Source: Embleya sp040605455 (GTDB taxonomy: Bacteria > Actinomycetota > Actinomycetes > Streptomycetales > Streptomycetaceae). Taken from it: a DNA stretch of 21,268 nt. Shown in pieces: positions 15,146-21,268 of the stretch. Location of the stretch: contig NZ_JBEXCV010000149.1 in NCBI RefSeq assembly GCF_040605455.1, forward strand, positions 1-21,268, given 5' to 3'. The position numbers were made by a program, and so were the translations under genes. Numbering within the stretch: the first letter of the stretch is position 1; every line of letters starts with the position of its first letter. The notes beneath the pieces were generated by a model. The model was given only the letters and a program-made list of their open reading frames with translations. It searched no databases and was not told where the DNA came from.

Positions 15146-15817
15146 GTGGAATTCCAAGCTGTCAACGTCCTCGACGCGACGTCCCTCATCTCGACGTTCG
15201 GACTCATCGGCATCCTCGCGATCATCTTCGCGGAGACGGGTCTGCTGGTCGGGTTCTTCTTCCCCGGCGACTCGATGCTGTTCCTGGCCGGCGTCGCCGC
15301 GTCCTCGTCGGCGGAAGAGATCGTCGGCACGTCCATTTCGCTGCCCTGGTTGCTCCTGGGTGCACCGCTGTGCGCGATCGCCGGCGCCCAACTCGGCCAC
15401 TTCCTGGGCGCCCGGTTCGGCACGAAGATGTTCAACAAACCGGACTCCAAGCTGTTCAAGGCCGAGTACGTGACCAAGGCCGAGCAGTACTTCGAGAAGT
15501 TCGGCCCGGCCAAGGCGGTGCTGCTCGCCCGATTCATCCCGATCGTCCGCACCTTCCTGAACCCCGTCGCCGGCGTCCTGGAGATGCCCGCGCGCACGTT
15601 CTTCCTGTGGAACGTGATCGGCGGCCTGGTGTGGACCGACGGAATCATCCTGCTCGGCTACCAACTGGGTGACACCATCGGCAGCAGTATCGACAAATAC
15701 CTGTTGCCGGGAGTGTTCGTCATCGTGCTGATCTCGTTGCTGCCGATCATCATCGAGGTCATTCGCAGCAAGCGCGAGGCGAAGCGCGAAGCGGCGTCGT
15801 CATCGTCGAGTAACTGA
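15146..15817 (+). CDS. DedA family membrane protein
   Basis: The 223-aa product is an integral membrane protein of the DedA (SNARE-associated/VTT) family. Some members move undecaprenyl phosphate or phospholipids across the membrane. Key features are IIFAETGLLVGFFFPGDS (26-43, with E30 and the FxPGD motif), LGHFLGARFG (83-92) and the arginine motif ARFIPIVRTFLNPVAG (128-143), followed by further helices and a basic/Ser-rich C-tail (SKREAKREA, then poly-Ser). The GTG start at 15146 fits the family N-terminus and the leaderless promoter. Length is normal. It ends at a classical terminator. A role in lipid carrier recycling would suit the nearby lipid II genes, but this is inference. Confidence 0.92.
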   Translation: MEFQAVNVLDATSLISTFGLIGILAIIFAETGLLVGFFFPGDSMLFLAGVAASSSAEEIVGTSISLPWLLLGAPLCAIAGAQLGHFLGARFGTKMFNKPDSKLFKAEYVTKAEQYFEKFGPAKAVLLARFIPIVRTFLNPVAGVLEMPARTFFLWNVIGGLVWTDGIILLGYQLGDTIGSSIDKYLLPGVFVIVLISLLPIIIEVIRSKREAKREAASSSSSN

Positions 15818-15831
15818 ACACATACGCTGCG

Positions 15832-15868
15832 AAGCGGCGGTGCGCCATTGGTGCACCGCCGCTTTTCG
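15832..15868 (+). terminator. intrinsic terminator of dedA
   Basis: A stem of 12 perfect pairs (15832-15843 with 15853-15864), extended by one G-U and two G-C pairs around the loop ATT, is followed by a U-rich tail (TTTTCGTT). It lies 15 bases after the dedA stop. Confidence 0.88.
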
Positions 15869-15916
15869 TTGTCCGCGCCGGCGCCGACAATCGGCCGAAT
15901 TGAAATGTGCGGGCGT

Positions 15917-16018
15917 ACAACCTTTTCCCGCCGCCGTGCGTCGGGCCGGCCCGCGACTATTACCGGGTGACGAAAACGCCCTGCCCCCGGACGGGGACCG
16001 GGGGCAGGGCGGCTTTCG
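15917..16018 (+). ncRNA. candidate small RNA: promoter-like motif followed closely by a strong hairpin
   Basis: ACAACC (15917-15922) and CGTCGG (15939-15944), 16 bases apart, resemble the ECF-type site at 11537-11563. About 30 bases on, a perfect 14-bp stem (15977-15990 with 15998-16011) with loop ACGGGGA is followed by CTTTCGG, like a terminator. A transcript of about 65-70 bases would result. No ORF fits inside it. The hairpin could instead be a second terminator for dedA or pyrE. Confidence 0.25.
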
Positions 16019-16116
16019 GTGCGGCGTCCACCGTCGGGTGGAGCGCCGTTCCCCCGGCGGCACGAGGTGCCGGGGCGCCGGCACCGCGCGGCGAGCGCGG
16101 TACCGACGGTGAAGGT

Positions 16117-16152
16117 GGCCGCCGGGTCGGACGGGGAACCGACCCGGCGGCC
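16117..16152. other. 14-bp hairpin sharing its loop with the hairpin at 15977
   Basis: GGCCGCCGGGTCGG (16117-16130) pairs perfectly with 16139-16152 around the loop ACGGGGAA. The hairpin 140 bases to the left has a different 14-bp stem but the loop ACGGGGA. No gene lies next to it, so its role is unknown. Confidence 0.5.
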
Positions 16153-16325
16153 CGAGGGGAAAGGGCAGGGGTGATCACGTCCTGTTCGGCGCGAATTGAC
16201 TCGACCGCGGGATCGCGGCGAGCGCGCAGGACGACATACACGACGAATTCATACTTCCCCCCCGGGAAGTCCGGTCGGCGGATGCGCCGACGTCGGAACC
16301 GGATCCGACAATATCCGAGACCGCG

Positions 16326-16378
16326 AAAAAAGCAACGGCCGCGCCGTGAATGCGTAAGGCATCACACGGCGCGGCCGT
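16326..16378 (-). terminator. intrinsic terminator of pyrE
   Basis: A perfect 14-bp stem (16335-16348 with 16365-16378), with a further imperfect inner stem, is followed on the minus strand by TTGC and six U (16326-16331). It lies about 28 bases after the pyrE stop. Confidence 0.88.
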
Positions 16379-16406
16379 CGGTGGAATGGACCCGCGAGGA
16401 TTTGAT

Positions 16407-16946
16407 TCAGTTCAGTTCGAGGTCTTCCAGGTGGTAGGCGACCCGGTACTCCAGGCCGGCCTTTTCCACCGTCGGTGCGGCCCCGCGCTCGACGATCACC
16501 GCGACCGCGACGACCTCGGCGCCGGCCTCGCGCAGCGCCTCCACCGCGGTCAACACCGAGCCACCGGTGGTGGAGGTGTCCTCGACGGCCAGCACCCGAC
16601 GGCCCTTGACGTTCGGACCCTCGATGCGGCGCTGAAGGCCGTGCGCCTTCCCGGCCTTGCGCACCACGAACGCGTCCAGCTTGCGCCCCTGCGCGGCGGC
16701 GGCGTGCAGCATCGCCACGGCGACCGGGTCGGCGCCCAGGGTCAGCCCGCCGACCGCGTCGAACTCCAGGTCCGACGTGAGCTCCAGCATGACCCGGCCG
16801 ACCAGCGGCGCAGCCTCGCCGTCCAGGGTGATCCGGCGCAGGTCGACGTAGTAGTCCGCCTCCCGGCCGGAGGAGAGGACGACCTTGCCGTGCACGACGG
16901 CCTTGGTCTTGATCTGGTCGAGGAGCGCATCGCGGTCGGAACTCAT
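16407..16946 (-). CDS. pyrE: orotate phosphoribosyltransferase
   Basis: PyrE joins orotate to PRPP to make OMP, the fifth step of pyrimidine synthesis. The 179-aa product has the catalytic loop RKAGKAHGLQ (96-105; K97, K100, H102) and the PRPP-binding motif VLAVEDTSTTGGS (118-130). Length fits the short actinobacterial form. The ATG at 16946 begins MSSDRDALL. It lacks a strong ribosome site: GGAGAGGG is about 17 bases away. A palindromic repeat lies just upstream (16968-17037), between pyrE and the SRPBCC gene. A terminator with a U-run follows the gene. Confidence 0.95.
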   Translation of the reverse strand: MSSDRDALLDQIKTKAVVHGKVVLSSGREADYYVDLRRITLDGEAAPLVGRVMLELTSDLEFDAVGGLTLGADPVAVAMLHAAAAQGRKLDAFVVRKAGKAHGLQRRIEGPNVKGRRVLAVEDTSTTGGSVLTAVEALREAGAEVVAVAVIVERGAAPTVEKAGLEYRVAYHLEDLELN

Positions 16947-16967
16947 GGCATGGGAGCCTAGGCCCTC

Positions 16968-17037
16968 TCCGGCGGATCTTGGTGGAGGCCCAGGGCCTGT
17001 CCGGCGGATCCTGGCGGCCCCACCAGGATCCGCCGGA
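16968..17037. repeat. direct and inverted 18-bp repeat triplet upstream of pyrE
   Basis: Three copies of an 18-bp unit beginning TCCGGCGGATC fill the gap before pyrE. Copy A (16968-16985) ends TTGGTGG and copy B (17000-17017) ends CTGGCGG. Copy C (17020-17037) is inverted and ends CTGGTGG. B and C match at 17 of 18 positions and form a near-perfect hairpin with a 2-base loop. The motif resembles short palindromic repeats that I recall as frequent in Streptomyces intergenic DNA. It could end transcription from the SRPBCC gene or affect pyrE. Confidence 0.75.
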
Positions 17038-17043
17038 CCGGCC

Positions 17044-17808
17044 CTAACCCGCGCGACGGCGGCGCACCTGCACCAGACGCCAGACGAGCAGCACGCCGAG
17101 GGTGGGCACCAGAATCCGGATCGCGCGCCGCGCGGCTCGACCGGTGCCGTGGCCGGCCTCGGACCACAGGTCCGGCTCCGCGTCGACTGCGGCGGGCCGC
17201 GGCGCGGGCGGCTGCGCCTGCCGAGACCGCTCCCGCAGCGCCGCGAACGGGTCCGCGATCGGCTCGACCGACTCGAACGGGGTGTCCGTCGCCGGCACCG
17301 GGGCCAGTTCGTCGGCGAGCGCCGCACCGAACAGGTCGGCGGCCCGGGCGAACGCGGCGACCGGCCGAGCCGGATCGAAACCGGCCCCGGCGCCCGCGTC
17401 GCCCGCGTCGGTCCGCCCCGGCGTGTCGGCGAACACGATCCGGGTCTCGCTCGGCCCGTCCTGCCCGTCCGCCGCCAGGTCGTACAGCCGCACGGTGAAC
17501 TCGGCGCCGAACCGGCTCGCACCCTCCCCGCCGCCGTCCGCACTGTCCGCACCCTCGGCGCCGCCCGCCACGCTCGCGACCAGCGCCAACGGCTCGACCG
17601 CGTCCACGAGCCGCAGCGTGCCGCGGTAGGTGACCGTGTCGGCGCCGACCCGCAGCTCCCACCGCCCGGTCAGCTCGACACCTTGGGCACCCGTTCGGGC
17701 CGGCTCGTCCAACAGCAGGCCGGGCACGCATTGGGCCAGTCGATCGGCGTCGTGGAAGGTGTCCCAGATCGATCGGACCGGGATCGGCACGACGACTTCG
17801 TACTGCAT
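17044..17808 (-). CDS. SRPBCC (CoxG-like) family protein with C-terminal membrane anchor
   Basis: The 254-aa product begins with a START/SRPBCC ligand-binding domain (about 1-165; VVVPIPVRSIWDTFHDADRL at 6-25 and CVPGLLLDEP at 27-36), like the CoxG or carbon monoxide dehydrogenase subunit G type. The domain is interrupted by a Gly/Ala/Asp-rich loop (about 81-98). A disordered Pro/Ala-rich linker follows, and one C-terminal helix (about 230-247) ends in VRRRRAG, so the domain should face the cytoplasm, tethered to the membrane. The ATG at 17808 has GGGGAGA about 5 bases upstream. The ligand is unknown. It lies 87 bp downstream of murJ on the same strand and may be cotranscribed with it. Confidence 0.85.
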   Translation of the reverse strand: MQYEVVVPIPVRSIWDTFHDADRLAQCVPGLLLDEPARTGAQGVELTGRWELRVGADTVTYRGTLRLVDAVEPLALVASVAGGAEGADSADGGGEGASRFGAEFTVRLYDLAADGQDGPSETRIVFADTPGRTDAGDAGAGAGFDPARPVAAFARAADLFGAALADELAPVPATDTPFESVEPIADPFAALRERSRQAQPPAPRPAAVDAEPDLWSEAGHGTGRAARRAIRILVPTLGVLLVWRLVQVRRRRAG

Positions 17809-17895
17809 CCGTTCTCCCCGCTCATGGCAGCGGCCGATGCTCGACCGGCGCGCCCGTGGACCGACCCGTGCGGTCGGCGGCTACCGCCCACCCCA

Positions 17896-19785
17896 TCACA
17901 CCCGCCGGTGCCGCCCGGTCGGCGCGTCGGGGTCGATCACGCGCGGCGTCGCGCCGGGATCGGGGTCCGGGACCGGCGGCTCCTCGGGCAACCGCAATCG
18001 GCGCGCCCGCGGGTAGGCGACCGGCACCACCAGCCCCGTGAACAACACCGCGGCGCCGGCCAACGCGGCGGCCGCGCCCGGCGGCCCGGAGCCGAGCGTG
18101 TGCGCACACCAGCGGGCGAACAGCCACGAGCCGCCCGCCGCGCCGGCGGAGACGATCGCCAGGCCCAGGTGGGTACGCGCCACCCGGATCGTGTCCAGGC
18201 CGCGCAGCCGCCGGCGCAGCGCCAGGGCGAGCCAGACCAGGCCGATCAACTGCGCGAGGCTGTACCCGGCGGCCATCCCGGTGACCGCCCACTCGGCGGG
18301 CAGCGTCCAGTAGGCCACCAGCGAGAACAGCGCCCCGCCCGCGGTCATCGCGGTGTTGGCCCAGAACGGCGTACGGGCGTCCTGGACCGCGTACAGCCCG
18401 CGCTGGATCAGGTATTGCGCCGAGTACGCGATCAGCCCGGGCGCGAACGCGGTGAGCATCAGCCCCATCGCGCGGGTGTCCGCCTCGGTGGTGACGCCGT
18501 GCTGGAAGACCACCGCCGTCACCTGCGGGCCCAGCGCCAGGAACAGGAACGATACCGGCACGATCACCAGCGCGTTCAGCCGCAGGCCCCGGGAGATCAA
18601 CTCGCGCACCTGCGACGGATGTCCGTCCGCCGCGGCCCGGCTGATCCGGGGCATCAGCATGGTCACGATCGACACGGTGACCACGCCGTGCGGGACGATC
18701 CACAACAACTGCGCATTGGCGTACGCGGTATAGCCCACACCGTGGCCGAGCCCGGACTCGACCGCCTTGTCGGAGACTTCGACCGCGAGCCGGGTGACCA
18801 GCCAATAGCCCAGTTGCGAGACGCCGACCATGGCGACCGCCCAGCCGGCCATCCGCAGCGGCGTGCCGAGCCCGTGTCCGCGCCAGTCGAAACGCGGTCG
18901 CCAGCGCACCCCGGCGGCGCGCAGGTACGGCACCAGCGCAGCCGCCTGCACCACGATCCCCAGCGTGGTGCCCAGGCCGAGCAGTCGGGTCTGCGCGGGG
19001 GTGATGCCCGCCGCGTCCCGGACATCGTGCGCGACCAGCAGGAAGGATCCGAAGACCGCGATCACCACGATGTTGTTCAGGATCGGCGTCCAGGCCATCG
19101 GCCCGAACCGGCCGCGGGCGTTGAGCACTTCGCCGACCAGGGCGAACACGCCGTAGAAGAGGATCTGCGGCAGACACATCCGGGCCAGGGCGATGGTCAG
19201 TTCGCGCTGCGCGCCGTCGTAGTCCGCGTAGGCGGTCACGATCGCGGGTGCGGCGAGCACGCCCGCGACGGTGAGTACGAGCAACACGCAGCCGACCGCG
19301 GTGAGCAGTCGGTCGGTGTAGCCGGCTCCACCGTCCGCGTCCCGCCGGGCGGCGCGCACCAGTTGCGGCACCAGAACCGAGTTGAGCGCGCCGCCGACGA
19401 GCAGAATGTAGAGGATGTTGGGCACGGTGTTCGCGACGTTGTAGCCGTCCGCGAACAGCCCCGTACCCAGCGCCGCGACCACCGTCGCGCTGCGGGCGAA
19501 GCCGGTCAGTCGGGACACGGCGGAGCCCAGGGCCAGGCTCGCGCCACCACGCAGCACCGACCGGACGGCGCCCACGGCATCGCCCCCCGCGGCCGGACCG
19601 CGAGCAGCCACCGGCGACCGCGCCGACCGCGCGGCGGGTGTCCCGGACGCGGCGTCGCGGCCCTCATCACGAGCGTGCCTGCCCCGAGGCGGCGCCGAGA
19701 CGACATGGCTCACAAACGACTCCAATTCGGCCTCGATCGGGGTTTGCGACATGCTCCCCCGTTGTCTGAGTCCTCGTGAGGCCAC
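17896..19785 (-). CDS. murJ: lipid II flippase MurJ (MviN family)
   Basis: MurJ moves lipid II, the peptidoglycan precursor, across the cytoplasmic membrane. The product is up to 629 aa with about 14 predicted helices. After a disordered basic N-extension of about 75 residues comes SRLTGFARSATVVAALGTG (91-109), matching the conserved SRxxGxxR region at the first helix, then the family segments FADGYNVANTVPNILY and GGALNSVLVPQLV. The C-tail is hydrophilic. The start is uncertain: GTG 19785 has only a weak ribosome site, and ATG 19752 (11 codons later) has a GGGGGAG that is too close. It is divergent from femX, with 101 bp between the starts. Confidence 0.93.
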   Translation of the reverse strand: MASRGLRQRGSMSQTPIEAELESFVSHVVSAPPRGRHARDEGRDAASGTPAARSARSPVAARGPAAGGDAVGAVRSVLRGGASLALGSAVSRLTGFARSATVVAALGTGLFADGYNVANTVPNILYILLVGGALNSVLVPQLVRAARRDADGGAGYTDRLLTAVGCVLLVLTVAGVLAAPAIVTAYADYDGAQRELTIALARMCLPQILFYGVFALVGEVLNARGRFGPMAWTPILNNIVVIAVFGSFLLVAHDVRDAAGITPAQTRLLGLGTTLGIVVQAAALVPYLRAAGVRWRPRFDWRGHGLGTPLRMAGWAVAMVGVSQLGYWLVTRLAVEVSDKAVESGLGHGVGYTAYANAQLLWIVPHGVVTVSIVTMLMPRISRAAADGHPSQVRELISRGLRLNALVIVPVSFLFLALGPQVTAVVFQHGVTTEADTRAMGLMLTAFAPGLIAYSAQYLIQRGLYAVQDARTPFWANTAMTAGGALFSLVAYWTLPAEWAVTGMAAGYSLAQLIGLVWLALALRRRLRGLDTIRVARTHLGLAIVSAGAAGGSWLFARWCAHTLGSGPPGAAAALAGAAVLFTGLVVPVAYPRARRLRLPEEPPVPDPDPGATPRVIDPDAPTGRHRRV

Positions 19786-19842
19786 TTCCGTTGCATCCGA
19801 ATTTCTTGGTGACGAAACCCGCTGCCACGGGCTCTTAAAGAA

Positions 19843-19861
19843 ATGCGGGGCTTCCCCGCAT
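19843..19861. other. hairpin in the murJ / femX divergent promoter region
   Basis: ATGCGGGG (19843-19850) and CCCCGCAT (19854-19861) form a perfect 8-bp inverted repeat around CTT, 12 bases before the femX ribosome site. It may be a shared operator or part of the femX leader. No clear -35/-10 pair was found nearby for either gene. Confidence 0.4.
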
Positions 19862-19886
19862 CCCTCCGTCCCCGAGGAGACGTCCC

Positions 19887-21095
19887 GTGGTCACGCTGCT
19901 TCCGGCACCGCCCGCGCGCCCGAACGTTCCCGCCGCGGCGTCCGCCGCGCCTGCCGCCGGCACCATCGCACCCGCCGCGGCGGGCGATCCGAAGCTGCGG
20001 GTCGCCCGGCTGACCTCCGACGCGCATCTGGCCCATCTGGACGGACGCGGCGACGCGGGCTTCCTGCAATACCCGTCCTGGGCCGTGGTCAAGGAGGGTT
20101 GGCGCAGCGAGGAGATCGGCTGGTACGACACGAACGGGGTGGTGGTCGGGTCGGCCCTGGTGCTGTACCGCAAGATGCCCAAGGTGCCGTACTGGTTCGC
20201 CTACCTACCCGAGGGTCCGGTGATCGACTGGACCGATCCGAATCCACAGCGCTGGCTGGCCCCGCTGATCGAACTCATGCGCAGGCGCAATGTGTTCACC
20301 GTGCGGATGGGTCCACCGCTGGCGTACCGGCGGTGGCAGGCACAGACCGTCAAGGACGCGGTCAGGCACGGTCTCAAGCACCTGGACCGGGTCACCCCCG
20401 ACGAGATCGACCCGCTCGGCGCCACCGTCGCACTGCGGCTGGGCGACCTGGGCTGGCGCACCTCGGGGGACGGCGCGGACGCGCAGCCCCGGTACACCTT
20501 CGAGCTGCCCTTCGAGAACCGGCCGCTGGACCAGGTCAAGGCGGCCTTCAACCAGGAGTGGAAGCGAGCGATCGCCAAGGCGGGCAAGTCCGGCGTGGAC
20601 ATCACCGTGGGCGGCTACGAGGACATGCCCGCGTTCTTCGAGTTGCTCCAGGTCACCGAGCGCCGCAACGGCTTCCGACTGGGTCGGGAACTTCCCTACT
20701 ACGAACGGCAGTTCCGAGCCCTCAACACCGAGTCCGCGGGCCGGATGAAGCTCTACCTGGCCCGCTTCGAGGACCGGCTGCTCGCCGCGCACACGCTGAT
20801 CAGCGCGGGCTCGCGAGTCTGGTACCAGACCGGCGCGTCCACCGACCACGGGCGCGGGGTGCGCCCCAGCCACGCGCTCCAGTGGCGGATGATCCAGGAC
20901 GTGCACGAACGCGGCGTGCCGGTCTACGACATGCGCGGGGTCAGTCCGGTGATCGACCCGGACGACCGACTGTTCGGCGTGCTGCGCTGGAAGCTGGGCA
21001 CCAACGGGCGGGTCGTGGAGAACCTGGGCGAGTGGGAGTACCCGGTGGTGCCGGCGCTGCACAAGGCGTTCCGGGCGTACATGTCGATCCGCTGA
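19887..21095 (+). CDS. femX: FemX/FemAB-type peptidoglycan bridge aminoacyltransferase
   Basis: FemX-type enzymes use charged tRNA (glycyl-tRNA in streptomycetes) to add the bridge residue to the stem peptide of lipid II on the inner face of the membrane. The 402-aa product has an Ala/Pro-rich N-tail (about 1-34) and a GNAT-like double domain with FLQYPSWAVVKEGWRSEEIG, YWFAYLPEGPVIDW, FNQEWKRAIAKAGKSGVDI, a pair of helices in the second half, and YDMRGVSPVIDPDDRLFGV with the FKxxFG-like ending LFGVLRWKLG. The GTG at 19887 has GAGGAG 7 bases upstream. The gene is divergent from murJ, and both act on lipid II. The symbol is by family; the amino acid used is inferred. Confidence 0.9.
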   Translation: MVTLLPAPPARPNVPAAASAAPAAGTIAPAAAGDPKLRVARLTSDAHLAHLDGRGDAGFLQYPSWAVVKEGWRSEEIGWYDTNGVVVGSALVLYRKMPKVPYWFAYLPEGPVIDWTDPNPQRWLAPLIELMRRRNVFTVRMGPPLAYRRWQAQTVKDAVRHGLKHLDRVTPDEIDPLGATVALRLGDLGWRTSGDGADAQPRYTFELPFENRPLDQVKAAFNQEWKRAIAKAGKSGVDITVGGYEDMPAFFELLQVTERRNGFRLGRELPYYERQFRALNTESAGRMKLYLARFEDRLLAAHTLISAGSRVWYQTGASTDHGRGVRPSHALQWRMIQDVHERGVPVYDMRGVSPVIDPDDRLFGVLRWKLGTNGRVVENLGEWEYPVVPALHKAFRAYMSIR

Positions 21096-21161
21096 GAACC
21101 CGGCGAGGGCCGTGCGGCCGCACGAGGGCCGTCCGAGGGCTGCTCACCCGCGCGCGTAGTC

Positions 21162-21268
21162 GGCGATGCGCGGGACGCGGTGGGATCCGGCGACTTCGAC
21201 GCGCTCGTCCTGCCCGGCGGGTTGGCCAACCCGGACTTTCTGCGTACCCAGCCCAAGGCCGTGGAGTT
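21162..21268 (+). pseudogene. fragment of a PfpI/DJ-1 family protein, N-terminal part missing, runs off the window
   Basis: The last 107 bases encode SGDFDALVLPGGLANPDFLR followed by TQPKAVE, a clear match to the middle of type-1 glutamine amidotransferase-like PfpI/YhbO proteins. Intact members have about 60-65 residues before DFDALVLPGG. Here only 97 bases lie between the femX stop and that motif, and the upstream sequence does not resemble the missing strand-helix part. A 10-base direct repeat CGAGGGCCGT (21104-21113 and 21123-21132) lies in the gap. This looks like a 5'-truncated copy. A divergent short-N form starting at GTG 21180 is less likely. The 3' end is outside the window. Confidence 0.6.

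Larger units (their letters stand above)
15869..16325. other. hairpin-rich region without a convincing gene
   Basis: Between the dedA and pyrE terminators lie about 460 bases with no supported coding sequence. Open frames here have low-complexity Arg/Pro/Gly products and no ribosome sites. The stretch contains an ECF-like promoter motif and hairpin (15917-16018), a 7-bp hairpin GTGCCGG/CCGGCAC (16067-16084), a 14-bp hairpin (16117-16152) and an AT-richer part (about 16160-16325) in which I see nothing definite. Confidence 0.6.

Noticed and set aside
15960..16241. Minus-strand frame of about 93 codons in the hairpin-rich region
   Set aside because: Low-complexity Pro/Arg/Ala product, no ribosome site, and it crosses two perfect hairpins.
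16885..19779. A very long rightward open frame (about 960 codons) opposite murJ and the SRPBCC gene
   Set aside because: It is a mirror of GC-rich coding DNA. The product is Arg/Gly/Gln-rich without any domain, while the minus strand encodes clear MurJ and SRPBCC proteins.

Overview
The window is about 21 kb of chromosomal DNA from a high-GC actinomycete, most likely a member of the Streptomycetaceae or a close relative. The signs are very GC-rich codon third positions, frequent GTG starts, long GC-rich hairpins used as terminators, two TTA (bldA-type) codons, intergenic palindromes of Streptomyces type, and typical Streptomyces families (DUF3151, FemX, a SigE-like ECF sigma factor). No transposase, phage gene or CRISPR array was seen. 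Most of the region reads as core genome, with a few accessory or poorly described pieces.

Left part (1-7,250). The 3' end of a tRNA-Gly(GCC) with its terminator is followed by a mostly leftward block. It holds purC, a membrane protein that looks like an M48 peptidase without its zinc site, purD, an unrecognised 200-aa protein, a GntR/FCD regulator with a TTA codon near its start, and a class-III PLP aminotransferase with its own terminator. purC and purD, together with purA further right, are steps of purine synthesis.

Middle (7,250-13,600). purA (leftward) and a degenerate diacylglycerol-kinase-like gene (rightward) are divergent; the likely purA promoter overlaps the start of the kinase-like gene. 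A DUF3151 gene and fbaA (class II aldolase) follow, both leftward. Then comes a rightward module: an ECF-type promoter-like site, a 45-aa secreted-peptide ORF, an ECF sigma factor, and an overlapping single-pass membrane protein with a four-cysteine outer domain. This module is the best candidate for a little-described signalling system.

Right part (13,600-21,268). This holds a CoA-disulfide-reductase-like flavoprotein (leftward), a DedA membrane protein (rightward, apparently leaderless), and a gene-poor stretch of about 590 bp with several strong hairpins and a possible small RNA. Then come pyrE, a membrane-anchored SRPBCC protein and murJ (all leftward), and femX (rightward, divergent from murJ). 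MurJ and FemX both act on lipid II, so this end is a cell-wall locus. The last 107 bases encode a piece of a PfpI/DJ-1 protein that appears to lack its N-terminal part.
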